Positions 1 to 8,018 of a DNA stretch of 64,000 nucleotides are shown here, piece after piece. A program made the translations under genes and the position numbers. The stretch's first letter is position 1. Each line of letters starts with the position of its first letter. The stretch is from Clostridiales bacterium. GTDB lineage: Bacteria > Bacillota > Clostridia > Christensenellales > Aristaeellaceae. The stretch is from contig SVGP01000012.1 of NCBI GenBank assembly GCA_015056255.1, forward strand, positions 21,059-85,058. Direction: 5' to 3'. Below the pieces are notes generated by a model. That model was given only the letters and a program-made list of their open reading frames with translations. It ran no database searches and was not told the DNA's origin.

Positions 1-1926
1 TGGGCGCTTGAAAAGGGAGCGACCCATTTCACGCACTGGTTCCAGCCGATGACGGGCGTAACCGCAGAAAAGCACGATTCCTTTATTCGCCCGGTAAATG
101 ACAAGGTTATCATGGAATTTTCCGGAAAAGAGCTGATTAAGGGAGAATCCGACGCCTCCAGTTTCCCCTCCGGCGGCCTTCGCGCAACGTTTGAAGCGCG
201 CGGCTACACCGCGTGGGACCCGACGAGCTATGCATTCATTAAGGATAAAACGCTTTGTATCCCAACGGCCTTCTGCTCCTACACGGGCGAAGCGCTGGAC
301 AAAAAAACGCCCCTTTTACGCTCTATGGAGCTGATCAGCCGTCAGGCCGCGCGCATTGTGCGCCTGTTCGGAAAGGACTGCGAGCGCGTAACGCCCACCG
401 TCGGCGCAGAGCAGGAGTATTTTCTGATTGACCGTGAAATGTATGAAAAGCGCCCCGACCTCATCTATACGGGCCGAACGCTCATCGGCCGCCAGCCCAG
501 CAAGGGTCAGGAGCTGGACGACCATTTCTTCGGCGCGCTCAAAACCCGCGTCGCCGCGTTTATGAGAGAGCTGGATGAGGAGCTCTGGAAGCTCGGCATT
601 CCCGCCAAAACCCGCCACAACGAGGTCGCGCCCGGCCAGCACGAGCTTGCGCCCGTGTTTGAAACCGTAAACGTCGCCGTCGACCACAACCAGCTCACCA
701 TGGAAATCATGAAAAAGGTGGCTACGCGCCACGGCATGGTGTGTCTGCTTCATGAAAAGCCGTTTGAAGGCGTAAACGGAAGCGGCAAACACAACAACTG
801 GTCTCTGGTTACGGACAGCGGCACAAATCTCCTCGATCCCGGCGACAATCCGATGGACAACCTTCAGTTCCTTCTGGTTCTGTGCGCAGTGGTAAGAGCC
901 GTGGACATGCATCAGGATCTTTTGAGAATCGCCGTCTCCAGCGCCGGAAACGATCACCGCTTGGGCGGCTTTGAAGCCCCTCCGTCCATCATGAGCATGT
1001 ATCTGGGCGACGAGCTGGAGGGCGTTCTTTCCTCCATTCAGTCGGGCGAAGCCTATGACAAGATCGAAAAATCCTACATCAACAGCGGCGTTCATTCCCT
1101 CTCCCGCGTCCGCCGCGACACCACCGACCGCAACCGCACCTCCCCCATCGCCTTTACCGGAAACAAATTCGAATTCCGTTCGGTCGGCTCCTCCTTCTCG
1201 ATTTCCGACGCCAACGTCACCATCAATACCATCGTGGCTGATCAATTGGAGCAGTTTGCAGATCAGCTCGAAATGGCCGAAAAAGGCGATTTCAAAAACA
1301 CCGTCATGCGCCTGATCCGCGAAATCATTATCCGCCACGGACGCATCATCTTTAATGGCAACAATTATTCCCCCGAATGGCCCGAGGAGGCCAGACGGCG
1401 CGGGCTTGTGATTCTGCCGAGCTCCGTTGAAGCGCTAAACGAGTTCACAAGCGAAAAGAACATCGACCTTTTCACCCGCCATGCCATTTTTTCCGAAAGC
1501 GAAATGCATTCCCGCCGCGAGGTTATGCTTGAAAACTACGCAAAGGTTGTAAACATCGAGGCGCTCACCATGCTCGACATGGTCAAACGAAACGTTCTTC
1601 CCGTCGTAATTTCCGAAAGCAAAAGCCTTTCGGAAAGCGCAAAAATCAAGCGCGAAATCGGCATTCCCGCAGACGTTGAAATCCGTTTGGCTACAGAGCT
1701 TTCCAAAAAGGCGGAGGATATTCTTTTAAAGTGCGACCGCCTGCTCGCTTCCCAGAAGCACGCAAGCCAGATGGGCTTTTCAGCCGAAAGCGCAAGGGAA
1801 TACAGATACGAAGTTTTAAACGACATGCGTCTTTTAAGAAACACTGTGGACGAAACAGAAGCCCTTGTCGACGAAGGCAAATGGCCCTATCCGTCCTACG
1901 GACAATTGCTGTTCAGCGTGCTCTGA
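1..1926 (+). CDS. glnN: Glutamine synthetase type III (GlnN), 5' end outside window
   Basis: This enzyme makes glutamine from glutamate, ammonia and ATP in the cytoplasm. The frame is open from base 1 ([16 protein letters not shown], then [12 protein letters not shown]), so the true start lies upstream and 641 residues are visible. The family usually has about 700 residues, so only the N-terminal part is missing. Visible GSIII signatures include the AEKHDSF stretch near the visible N-terminus, EQEYF, the nucleotide and metal site around [10 protein letters not shown], and the long C-terminal helical region typical of GlnN. The methionine at 49 lies inside the conserved core and is not the start. 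Family assignment is firm. Confidence 0.97.
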   Translation, partial: WALEKGATHFTHWFQPMTGVTAEKHDSFIRPVNDKVIMEFSGKELIKGESDASSFPSGGLRATFEARGYTAWDPTSYAFIKDKTLCIPTAFCSYTGEALDKKTPLLRSMELISRQAARIVRLFGKDCERVTPTVGAEQEYFLIDREMYEKRPDLIYTGRTLIGRQPSKGQELDDHFFGALKTRVAAFMRELDEELWKLGIPAKTRHNEVAPGQHELAPVFETVNVAVDHNQLTMEIMKKVATRHGMVCLLHEKPFEGVNGSGKHNNWSLVTDSGTNLLDPGDNPMDNLQFLLVLCAVVRAVDMHQDLLRIAVSSAGNDHRLGGFEAPPSIMSMYLGDELEGVLSSIQSGEAYDKIEKSYINSGVHSLSRVRRDTTDRNRTSPIAFTGNKFEFRSVGSSFSISDANVTINTIVADQLEQFADQLEMAEKGDFKNTVMRLIREIIIRHGRIIFNGNNYSPEWPEEARRRGLVILPSSVEALNEFTSEKNIDLFTRHAIFSESEMHSRREVMLENYAKVVNIEALTMLDMVKRNVLPVVISESKSLSESAKIKREIGIPADVEIRLATELSKKAEDILLKCDRLLASQKHASQMGFSAESAREYRYEVLNDMRLLRNTVDETEALVDEGKWPYPSYGQLLFSVL

Positions 1927-1964
1927 TGCATGATTATACATTCATGCATGCATAAACGCATGAA
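1927..1964. promoter_or_regulatory. Overlapping inverted repeats between glnN and argG (possible operator)
   Basis: Directly after the glnN stop, TGCATGA (1927-1933) is mirrored by TCATGCA (1942-1948), and TTCATGC (1941-1947) is mirrored by GCATGAA (1958-1964). The CATGAAT-type half-sites resemble ArgR (ARG box) half-sites known from Bacillota, and the next gene is argG. A further similar element, TGCATAATAATACGCA, overlaps the argG -10. ArgR binding is inference. The repeats themselves are seen directly. Confidence 0.4.
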
Positions 1965-1991
1965 TAACCACTCCTTTTACGCAGATTAAAC

Positions 1992-2020
1992 TTGACTTTT
2001 TCGTCCTTTGGATGCATAAT
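1992..2020 (+). promoter_or_regulatory. sigma-A promoter of argGH
   Basis: TTGACT (1992-1997), a 17-base spacer, then CATAAT (2015-2020), placed 40 bases upstream of the argG start. There is no other gene on this strand between it and argG. Confidence 0.7.
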
Positions 2021-2060
2021 AATACGCATAGCGCAAAAACATTTGAAAGAAGGATACAAA

Positions 2061-3284
2061 ATGAAAAAGTATAATAAAATCGTTTTAGCATATTCCGGCG
2101 GTCTTGACACCTCCATCATCATCCCGTGGCTCAAGGAAAACTACGACAATCCCGAAATCATCGCCGTTTCCGGCGACGTAGGCCAGGGCACAGAGCTGGA
2201 CGGTCTTGAGGAAAAGGCCCTCAAAACCGGCGCAAGCAAATTATACATCGAAGACCTCAAAAAGGAATTCGTCGAGGATTACGTATTCCCGACCCTGAAG
2301 GCCGGCGCCAAGTACGAAGGCGACTATCTCCTCGGCACCTCTTTTGCCCGCCCCGTTATCGCCAAGCGCATCGTTGAAATCGCCCTTCAGGAAGGCGCGG
2401 ACGCCATTTGCCACGGCTGCACCGGCAAGGGCAACGATCAGGTTCGCTTTGAGCTGACCATTAAAGCCCTGGCTCCCCAGATGGGCATCATCGCTCCCTG
2501 GCGCGAGTGGGATATCAAGAGCCGCGAAGAGGAAATCGAGTACGCCGAGGCGCACAACATTCCCCTCAAAATCAACCGCGAAACCAACTATTCCAAGGAC
2601 AAGAACCTCTGGCATCTCTCTCACGAGGGCATGGATCTTGAGGATCCCGCAAACGAGCCGCTTTACAACAAGCCCGGCTTCCTCGAGATGGGCGTTTCCC
2701 CCGAAATGGCGCCCGACACTCCCGAGTACGTCACCATTTCCTTTGAAAAGGGCGTTCCGGTAGCGGTAAACGGCGAAAAGCTGGGTGCCGTTGAAATCGT
2801 TGAAAAGTTAAACGAGCTCGGCGGCAAGCACGGCGTGGGCCTTGCGGACCTCGTTGAAAACCGCCTGGTCGGCATGAAGTCCCGCGGCGTTTACGAAACC
2901 CCCGGCGGAACCATCCTGTACAGAGCCCATCAGGTTCTTGAAACATTGTGCCTCGATCGCGACACCATGCACTATAAAGAGCTCGTCGCCAACCGCTTTG
3001 CAGAGCTCGTATACTTCGGCCAGTGGTTCACGCCCCTTCGCGAGGCCTTAAGCGCCTTTGTCGACAAGACCCAGGAAAACGTTACGGGCGACGTCAAGCT
3101 CAAGCTTTACAAGGGCAACATGATCAACGCTGGCGTGACCTCAGTAAACAGCCTCTACGATCCCGAAATCGCCACCTTCGACGAGGATCACGTTTACAAT
3201 CAGGCCGATGCAAACGGCTTCATCAACCTCTTTGGTCTCCCGATCAAGGTCAAGGCCATGATCGAGCAGAGGAAGGGCAAGTAA
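2061..3284 (+). CDS. argG: Argininosuccinate synthase
   Basis: ArgG joins citrulline and aspartate with ATP to form argininosuccinate, the penultimate step of arginine synthesis. The start is ATG 2061 behind the ribosome site GAAAGAAGGA; a longer open frame back to 1992 has no ribosome site. The product has 407 residues, a normal length. The N-terminal AYSGGLDTS is the PP-type ATP-binding loop, and [13 protein letters not shown] is the conserved citrulline/aspartate-site stretch. argH follows after five bases, so the two form an operon. Its control is probably arginine-responsive (see the repeats upstream). Confidence 0.97.
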   Translation: MKKYNKIVLAYSGGLDTSIIIPWLKENYDNPEIIAVSGDVGQGTELDGLEEKALKTGASKLYIEDLKKEFVEDYVFPTLKAGAKYEGDYLLGTSFARPVIAKRIVEIALQEGADAICHGCTGKGNDQVRFELTIKALAPQMGIIAPWREWDIKSREEEIEYAEAHNIPLKINRETNYSKDKNLWHLSHEGMDLEDPANEPLYNKPGFLEMGVSPEMAPDTPEYVTISFEKGVPVAVNGEKLGAVEIVEKLNELGGKHGVGLADLVENRLVGMKSRGVYETPGGTILYRAHQVLETLCLDRDTMHYKELVANRFAELVYFGQWFTPLREALSAFVDKTQENVTGDVKLKLYKGNMINAGVTSVNSLYDPEIATFDEDHVYNQADANGFINLFGLPIKVKAMIEQRKGK

Positions 3285-3289
3285 GAAAC

Positions 3290-4666
3290 ATGAACGATAA
3301 ACTGTGGACGGGTCGTTTCTCGAAAGCCTTGAGCGACGCCGCAAACGACTATAACGCCTCTATCCATTTCGACAAGAGGATGTATAGGCAGGATATCACC
3401 GGAAGCATGGCGCACGCCGCCATGCTTTCGGCTACTAAAATCATCTCCGAAGAAGACGGAGAGAAAATCATTTCCGGGCTTGAAAATATCCTTCAGGAAT
3501 TAAACGATGGCTCGCTTTCCTTCGACATGTCCTGCGAAGACATTCATTCCTTTATCGAGCAGGAGCTCACGCGCCGTCTGGGCGACGCAGGCCGCCGCCT
3601 GCACACCGCAAGAAGCCGTAACGATCAGGTCGCCGTGGACATCCGCTTAACCTTAAGGGATGAAACCGACAGGGTCATTGAGCTTCTGAAAGCGCTTATC
3701 GATGTCATCTGTGAAAAAGCCGAAGCCTACAAAGACGCGATCATGCCCGGCTACACCCATCTTCAGCGCGCGCAGCCCATCACATTCGGACACCACTTAA
3801 TGGCTTACGCCATGATGCTCCTTCGCGATATCTCGCGCCTTGAAGACGCCAGACGCCGCATGAACGTATGCCCCCTTGGCTCCGGCGCGCTCGCCGGAAC
3901 CACCTTCCCCATCGACCGCGAAATGACCGCAAAGTCGCTGGGTTTTGACAGAGCCTGCTTAAACAGCTTAGACGGCGTATCCGACCGCGATTTCTGCGTA
4001 GAGCTCGCAAGCGCCATCGCGCTTGTCATGACCCATCTTTCCCGCTTCAGCGAGGAAATCATCCTCTGGTGCTCCTGGGAATTCCGCTTTGTGGAGCTGG
4101 ACGACGCCTATTCCACCGGCTCCAGCATCATGCCCCAGAAGAAAAATCCGGACATTGCAGAACTCACGCGCGGAAAAGCCGGACGCACAACCGGCAATCT
4201 TGTCACCCTGCTTACCATGCTCAAAGGCCTTCCCCTTGCCTACAATAAGGACATGCAGGAAGACAAGGAAGCCATCTTCGACTCCTTTGACACCGTCATC
4301 ATGGCGCTTACCGTCTTCTCCCCGATGCTTGAAACCATGCGCGTGAACACTGAAAACATGCGCTTAGCCGCCGCCAAGGGCTTTATCAACGCCACCGACT
4401 GCGCCGATTATCTGGTCGGAAAAGGCCTTCCCTTCAGAAGCGCCTATAAAGCCGTGGGCGCAATGGTTGCCAAATGCATCGAAAAGGGTAAAACTCTCGA
4501 AACCGCAACCCTTGAAGAATACAGGGAATTCTCCGATCTTTTCGATACCGACGTCTACGAGGCCATTAACCTCGAAGCCTGCGTAAAAAGGCGCGCATGC
4601 CTCGGCGCAACCGCCCCCGAGCAGGTAGAAAAGCAAATCGCTTTTGTAAAAGAAGCCCTCAAATAA
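3290..4666 (+). CDS. argH: Argininosuccinate lyase
   Basis: ArgH splits argininosuccinate into arginine and fumarate. The start is ATG 3290, five bases after the argG stop, giving 458 residues, the usual length; an open frame extending further upstream only overlaps argG out of frame. The fumarase/lyase superfamily signature SSIMPQKKNPD with its catalytic serine is present, as are the HTARSRNDQV and GYTHLQRAQP motifs of the active site. It is co-transcribed with argG, and transcription ends at the hairpin just downstream. Confidence 0.97.
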   Translation: MNDKLWTGRFSKALSDAANDYNASIHFDKRMYRQDITGSMAHAAMLSATKIISEEDGEKIISGLENILQELNDGSLSFDMSCEDIHSFIEQELTRRLGDAGRRLHTARSRNDQVAVDIRLTLRDETDRVIELLKALIDVICEKAEAYKDAIMPGYTHLQRAQPITFGHHLMAYAMMLLRDISRLEDARRRMNVCPLGSGALAGTTFPIDREMTAKSLGFDRACLNSLDGVSDRDFCVELASAIALVMTHLSRFSEEIILWCSWEFRFVELDDAYSTGSSIMPQKKNPDIAELTRGKAGRTTGNLVTLLTMLKGLPLAYNKDMQEDKEAIFDSFDTVIMALTVFSPMLETMRVNTENMRLAAAKGFINATDCADYLVGKGLPFRSAYKAVGAMVAKCIEKGKTLETATLEEYREFSDLFDTDVYEAINLEACVKRRACLGATAPEQVEKQIAFVKEALK

Positions 4667-4672
4667 GCATCA

Positions 4673-4698
4673 AAGTCCGCCCGAACGGCGGACTTTTT
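4673..4698 (+). terminator. Rho-independent terminator of argGH
   Basis: A nine-base stem (AAGTCCGCC / GGCGGACTT) with a five-base loop runs into a T tract, seven bases after the argH stop. Confidence 0.9.
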
Positions 4699-4742
4699 GC
4701 ATGAATATCCTTTGGGGCTTTTATGCCCACATTAGACGCCGC

Positions 4743-4771
4743 TTGCGTTATTTTCCTTCTTATGATACTAT
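4743..4771 (+). promoter_or_regulatory. Promoter of the 4808-6485 cluster
   Basis: TTGCGT (4743-4748), a 17-base spacer, TACTAT (4766-4771). It sits between the argH terminator and the first gene of the small cluster. Confidence 0.55.
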
Positions 4772-4807
4772 ATTCATGCAAGCGATACCAAAAAAGGATC
4801 TGATTGT

Positions 4808-5062
4808 ATGAGAAAATATATCATCGGCTTTTCCGTCATTTCCATATTCATATTCGCTATCGCCTGGGGCGTAATGGGGCTAAAGCTTCTGGACGGGGAT
4901 TACGACATCACCGTCTGTGCATATGTTGGCGTTATTTCGCTGATTCTGTTTTTTGTCTCTTTCCTTTATCTCAAATTCACACGCCGCTGCTCACATTGCG
5001 GCAAGATCATTCAATCAGACGGAACATACTGCCCACATTGCGGCAACAAGATTGAAGAATAA
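4808..5062 (+). CDS. Small membrane protein with C-terminal zinc ribbon
   Basis: An 84-residue protein of unknown role. Two hydrophobic segments (about residues 6-27 and 35-56) look like membrane helices. The C-terminal part holds CSHCGK and CPHCGNK, two CxxC knuckles about 14 residues apart that form a zinc ribbon of the kind found at one end of many small Bacillota membrane proteins. The ribosome site AAAGGA precedes ATG 4808. It opens a cluster of four genes on the + strand (4808-6485) with short gaps. The function cannot be deduced; the ribbon would lie in the cytoplasm if the helices form a hairpin. Confidence 0.75.
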   Translation: MRKYIIGFSVISIFIFAIAWGVMGLKLLDGDYDITVCAYVGVISLILFFVSFLYLKFTRRCSHCGKIIQSDGTYCPHCGNKIEE

Positions 5063-5088
5063 ATCCAGAATTATCAAACGGGTGTCCT

Positions 5089-5535
5089 ATGAACAAATTC
5101 GAAAATCCCTCCTTCTCCCTTCGCGCCGCAGCGATCATCATCAAAGACGGCTGCGTTCTCCTCTGTAAAAACGACAGCCATACTTGTTTTTATTTACCCG
5201 CCGGCGGAATCGAAAAAGGCGAATCATCATCAGATGCGGTTGTAAGAGAGCTATACGAGGAAACCGGCGTTCATTTGGACATTGACCGCCTCATTTATAT
5301 TCAGGAGCGTTTTTATACAACCCAAAATACGCCTCAGCATGAAATTACATTTATATACCTAATGAATGAAAACGCCTTTTCCATCCCTCATGGCAGCAAT
5401 ACAGACCGGCCTGATGAGCATTTGAAATGGGTTTCATTGGATAAGCTTCATGAAATCAGCATCGTTCCGCCGTTTATCGGGTCAGCGATTTCGAACCTTC
5501 CTAAGCGTCTTACGCACATCATCACCCACGATTAG
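5089..5535 (+). CDS. Nudix (MutT-type) hydrolase
   Basis: A 148-residue Nudix hydrolase, an enzyme class that cleaves nucleoside diphosphates linked to another group. The Nudix box is complete: GGIEKGESS followed by RELYEETGV matches Gx5Ex7REUxEExGU, so the metal-binding glutamates are present. The substrate cannot be told from the sequence. It starts 26 bases after the preceding small membrane gene, and the next gene follows after 22 bases, so it is probably co-transcribed. Confidence 0.92.
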   Translation: MNKFENPSFSLRAAAIIIKDGCVLLCKNDSHTCFYLPAGGIEKGESSSDAVVRELYEETGVHLDIDRLIYIQERFYTTQNTPQHEITFIYLMNENAFSIPHGSNTDRPDEHLKWVSLDKLHEISIVPPFIGSAISNLPKRLTHIITHD

Positions 5536-5557
5536 AAAACACAAAGAGAAGAAGACT

Positions 5558-6163
5558 ATGCTGATATCACAAATCAAAGAAAAACAGCTAACAGACGAAC
5601 TGATCGACAGACTTCTTTACCAAGGCATTGAAGACACCGGTGAACGCGCCGACTGCATCCTTGTATTAGGAAGCACAAAGGCTTCCAACTACCGGGTCCC
5701 CAAAGCGGTTCAAGCCTATAAAGACGGACGAGCAGGCAAAATCATGCTGTGCGGCGGCGTAATACGCGAGTATCCCGAAGGTGCAGCAACAGAAGCTGAG
5801 CATATGGAAAAAACCGCTCTGGCTTTGGGCGTTTCAAAAGAAGACATCATTCTTGAAAACTCCTCTGAAAACACGATTGAAAATATCCTCTTTGCTCTTA
5901 TTGAATTGCAAAGAGCATTCTGGCTCAATAAAGTCAAACGCGTGCTTTTGGTGACTACCGCCTGCCACATGCGCAGAAGCCTGTCCATCGCCCGTTATCT
6001 ATTTCCCGCGCACATCTCAGTCATTCCCTGTCCTGCAAATGATACATATACCCGTCGCGATAACTGGATGACAACGCCCGAAGGCATCATGCGGGCAAAG
6101 AGCGAAAGCATGAACCTGATCCGCTGCGTGCAAAACGGCGTCTTTCCGGATTTTGAAATATAG
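5558..6163 (+). CDS. YdcF/DUF218-family protein
   Basis: A 201-residue YdcF-like (DUF218) protein. Typical features are the early strand ILVLGSTKA, the GKIMLCGG strand, the TEAEHM segment, the SENTIENI motif and the late VLLVTTACHMRRS strand. Members form a Rossmann-like fold, and several bind nucleotide-type ligands or act near the cell envelope; no reaction is assigned here. No signal peptide or membrane helix is visible, unlike the SanA/ElyC members. ATG 5558 with AGAGAAG upstream is preferred over longer in-frame readings that run into the Nudix gene. Confidence 0.85.
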   Translation: MLISQIKEKQLTDELIDRLLYQGIEDTGERADCILVLGSTKASNYRVPKAVQAYKDGRAGKIMLCGGVIREYPEGAATEAEHMEKTALALGVSKEDIILENSSENTIENILFALIELQRAFWLNKVKRVLLVTTACHMRRSLSIARYLFPAHISVIPCPANDTYTRRDNWMTTPEGIMRAKSESMNLIRCVQNGVFPDFEI

Positions 6164-6176
6164 GGAGGAATCTTAC

Positions 6177-6485
6177 ATGCTCTTAGGCCTCATCATCGAG
6201 TTTCTCGTCGGCATCCTTTTTCTATATCTCGGTTTTCTGATCTGGAAAAAGGAGAAAATAACACTTCTTCACGATTACCACTATAAGTATGTCTCAGATG
6301 AAGACAAGTCCGCGTTCTGCGCCCTCTGCGGCATCGGCGTAATTTGTATCGGTATCGGAAGTTTTCTATCAGGGCTCCTGATCGCAATCACCGAATCTTC
6401 TTGGAGCTTTATAGCTTTCGCTGTCGGGTTTGTAATCGGAATTTCGCTTTTGATCCATGCGGGCAGGAGATATAATTCGAAGTAG
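6177..6485 (+). CDS. Small membrane protein, DUF3784-like
   Basis: A 102-residue protein with a strong ribosome site (GGGAGGAA, 6163-6170) before ATG 6177. There are three hydrophobic segments: an N-terminal one (about 2-22), then a charged stretch with LIWKKEK and KYVSDEDKSAFC, then two adjacent segments (about 50-70 and 75-95). The layout and the polar 'GxLIWKKEK...D...C...G' stretch resemble DUF3784 proteins, which are of unknown role. It is the last gene of the small cluster. Confidence 0.65.
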   Translation: MLLGLIIEFLVGILFLYLGFLIWKKEKITLLHDYHYKYVSDEDKSAFCALCGIGVICIGIGSFLSGLLIAITESSWSFIAFAVGFVIGISLLIHAGRRYNSK

Positions 6486-6509
6486 CGCAACGTGTTAAGT
6501 ATCGTGTTT

Positions 6510-6532
6510 GCGGGCGATTCACGAATCGCCCG
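6510..6532. repeat. Half-copy of the dispersed nested palindrome
   Basis: GCGGGCGATT is mirrored directly by AATCGCCCG and followed by TCTCTA. This matches one arm of the 80-bp elements at 9109, 60631 and 63741 with several changes. It sits 25 bases after the preceding stop codon and may also act as a weak transcription stop. Confidence 0.45.
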
Positions 6533-6594
6533 TCTCTATGTCTTTTTTCCAGCAGAGCTCCTCAAAAAACCTCAAATCCCCCCTCTCTCCTCCC

Positions 6595-6641
6595 AGTAGA
6601 ATCCTCTATTTTCCAAAGAAACGCCCAGTAGAGGCTCTACT
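6595..6641. promoter_or_regulatory. Two tandem palindromic sites upstream of degV
   Basis: AGTAGAGGCTCTACT (6627-6641) is a perfect 15-bp palindrome ending 11 bases before the degV -35. A second, imperfect copy starts at 6595 with AGTAGA and CTCTAT half-sites. The two are 32 bp apart, close to three helical turns. This is the geometry of a dimeric regulator bound twice on one face of the helix; the regulator is unknown. Confidence 0.5.
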
Positions 6642-6652
6642 CAAACGATAGG

Positions 6653-6681
6653 TTGCATAAAACGCCTCCGTCCTGTATGAT
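6653..6681 (+). promoter_or_regulatory. sigma-A promoter of degV
   Basis: TTGCAT (6653-6658), a 17-base spacer, TATGAT (6676-6681). The predicted start of transcription (about 6688) falls inside the hairpin at 6683-6711. Confidence 0.7.
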
Positions 6682-6682
6682 G

Positions 6683-6713
6683 AAAGCGTCGCATGAAAAC
6701 AGCGACGCTTTTT
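6683..6713 (+). terminator. Terminator-like hairpin over the degV transcription start
   Basis: AAAGCGTCGC (6683-6692) pairs perfectly with GCGACGCTTT (6702-6711) and runs into T residues. It can end transcripts arriving from the 4808-6485 cluster. Transcripts starting at the local promoter would lack part of the left arm and so escape it. Confidence 0.7.
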
Positions 6714-6743
6714 ATGTGATTCTTTTTCAAAGGACGGTTTGAT

Positions 6744-7628
6744 ATGGCAAATCAGTTTATTCTCTCCTGCGAATCCACCGTGGACCTTCCCTATTCCTAT
6801 ATTTCGGGAAGGGACATCTCCGTTTTGTTTTATTCCTACATGATGGGCGGCATTGAATACGAGGACGACATGATGAGGGACGAAAAGGCGCTTGACGCAT
6901 TTTATGCCCGCATCGACGAGGGCCAGATGCCTTCAACCTCCCAGATCAACGAATACCGCTATATCGAATACTTCACCGGGCTTTTAAAAAAGGGCGACGT
7001 ACTTCACCTCGCCTTCGGATCGGGCATGACCCCGTCCGTCACAAATGCGCGAAACGCCGTAGAAAAGCTGAAGAAAGAGTTCCCCGAAAGAAAGCTGATT
7101 GTCATTGATACCCTCTGCTCTTCAACCGGATACGGTTTATTTGTCGATGAGGCTGCAAATCTCAGAGACAGCGGCGCGTCAATGGACGAAATCGCATCCT
7201 GGGCGCTTTCGAAAAACGAATACATGCACCATTCGTTTTTTTCCACCGATTTTACCATGTTCAAGCGCAGCGGGCGCGTATCCGGCGCAACGGCGGCATT
7301 TGGAACGCTTCTTGGCATTTGCCCCCTTATGCATTTAAATCTCGCGGGTAAGATCGTGGCCTACGGAAAGGTTCGCGGCAAGAAAGCGGCCGTCAAGGCG
7401 GTCGTCAAGGAGATGGCTGAACGCGCCGAAAACGGATATGATTATTCCGGCAATTGCATCATCGCCAATTCTCACTGCCCCGAAGAAGCAGAGCTTACCA
7501 AAGCCGCTATCGAGGAAGCGTTCCCGAAGGCAAAGGTGCGCACCTCCGAAATTGGAACCATCATCGCCTCCCACTGCGGAAAGGGCACGGTCGCCGTGTT
7601 TTTCTGGGGCGATAAGCGAAGTGAATAA
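6744..7628 (+). CDS. DegV family fatty-acid-binding protein
   Basis: A 294-residue DegV protein. DegV/FakB proteins bind one fatty acid and, in Bacillota, present it to the kinase FakA for phospholipid synthesis. The N-terminal SCESTVDLP stretch, the TSQINEY segment with the conserved T-S pair, AFGSGMTPSV, and the DTLCSSTGYGLFV strand with SxGxG are family landmarks, and the length is normal. No fakA gene lies nearby. It is a single-gene unit with its own promoter and putative operator sites upstream. Confidence 0.92.
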   Translation: MANQFILSCESTVDLPYSYISGRDISVLFYSYMMGGIEYEDDMMRDEKALDAFYARIDEGQMPSTSQINEYRYIEYFTGLLKKGDVLHLAFGSGMTPSVTNARNAVEKLKKEFPERKLIVIDTLCSSTGYGLFVDEAANLRDSGASMDEIASWALSKNEYMHHSFFSTDFTMFKRSGRVSGATAAFGTLLGICPLMHLNLAGKIVAYGKVRGKKAAVKAVVKEMAERAENGYDYSGNCIIANSHCPEEAELTKAAIEEAFPKAKVRTSEIGTIIASHCGKGTVAVFFWGDKRSE

Positions 7629-7659
7629 AAATCCCTGCCATTTTTCGCCCGTTCGCCGA

Positions 7660-7688
7660 TTGACGACCGGGCGAAAAAACTATATAAT
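7660..7688 (+). promoter_or_regulatory. Strong sigma-A promoter of the rsgA-paralogue leader
   Basis: TTGACG (7660-7665), a 17-base spacer, TATAAT (7683-7688). An inverted repeat (TTTTTCGCCCG 7641-7651 / CGGGCGAAAAA 7668-7678) brackets the -35; it lacks a T tail on this strand, so it may be an operator rather than the degV terminator. A perfect 12-bp palindrome, GCCGCATGCGGC (7702-7713), lies just after the expected start of transcription (about 7695). Confidence 0.8.
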
Positions 7689-7694
7689 CTAAGT

Positions 7695-8014
7695 GAAATA
7701 CGCCGCATGCGGCATGAAAAAGAAAGGATGTGTATTAGTGTGAAAGTTTATGAGGTGAACGAAGCTTAACCGAATACGGGCGTGAACCTTTGCGGGGATT
7801 GCATCCCCTTTGTTTTCGCGCCATAAAAAGCATCCTTTTGTGAATATGTTTTTTAGGCAACTTTATTTGCCGCGGAAAATAGCTCCACAAACAAAGGGGC
7901 TTGTTTTCCGCGGTATTTTTATGCCCGTTTTCGGTTTGATATAAGGAGCGTGATGTTTTATGAAAAAGAATTTCGCATCCCCTATCCATCAAACAAAAAA
8001 CGGAGGAAACAGCA
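7695..8014 (+). ncRNA. Structured leader with attenuator, upstream of the rsgA paralogue
   Basis: About 320 untranslated bases contain four linked elements. (1) A short leader reading frame ends at 7769. (2) A two-tier stem-loop follows: GGCGTGAA (7779-7786) with TTCGCGCC (7815-7822), and inside it GGGGAT with ATCCCC (7794-7808). (3) A terminator has CCGCGGAAAA (7870-7879) paired with TTTTCCGCGG (7904-7913), then TATTTTTA. (4) The terminator loop carries AAACAAAGGGG (7889-7899), exactly complementary to CCCCTTTGTTT (7805-7815) in element 2. In addition, AAAGGATG near the leader ribosome site is complementary to CATCCTTT (7831-7838). This is the layout of a translation-controlled attenuator. 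I do not recognise it as a described RNA family. Confidence 0.65.
7740..7769 (+). CDS. Putative leader peptide of the rsgA-paralogue attenuator
   Basis: GTG 7740 opens a nine-codon frame (MKVYEVNEA) that stops ten bases before the first strong stem of the leader RNA. AGAAAGG lies 12 bases upstream as a possible ribosome site. An ATG at 7728 in the same frame would give MCISVKVYEVNEA but directly abuts the purine stretch. Too short to prove as coding; its placement before an attenuator is the main argument. Confidence 0.4.
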   Translation: MKVYEVNEA

Positions 8015-8018
8015 TTGA
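7953..8018 (+). CDS. Small ORF coupled to the rsgA-paralogue start
   Basis: A 21-codon frame starting MFYEKEFRIPYP and ending in a basic KKRRKQH tail. AAGGAG (7943-7948) lies only four bases before the ATG. Its TGA stop (8016-8018) overlaps the TTG start of the next gene (8015-8017), the usual arrangement for translational coupling. A competing 26-codon frame starts at 7960. I do not recognise the peptide; it could be a coupling device rather than a functional product. Confidence 0.4.
   Translation: MFYEKEFRIPYPSNKKRRKQH

Noticed and set aside
316..1338. A 340-codon minus frame inside glnN
   Set aside because: Lies fully antisense to a conserved enzyme, with no ribosome site or recognisable protein features.
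7641..7678. Inverted repeat after degV as its terminator
   Set aside because: The + strand copy ends in A residues rather than T, and the right arm lies in the spacer of a strong promoter. An operator is as likely, so it is not listed as a terminator.
7728..7769. ATG 7728 as start of the leader peptide
   Set aside because: The purine-rich ribosome site directly touches this ATG, so the spacing is too short. GTG 7740 is preferred, though not proven.
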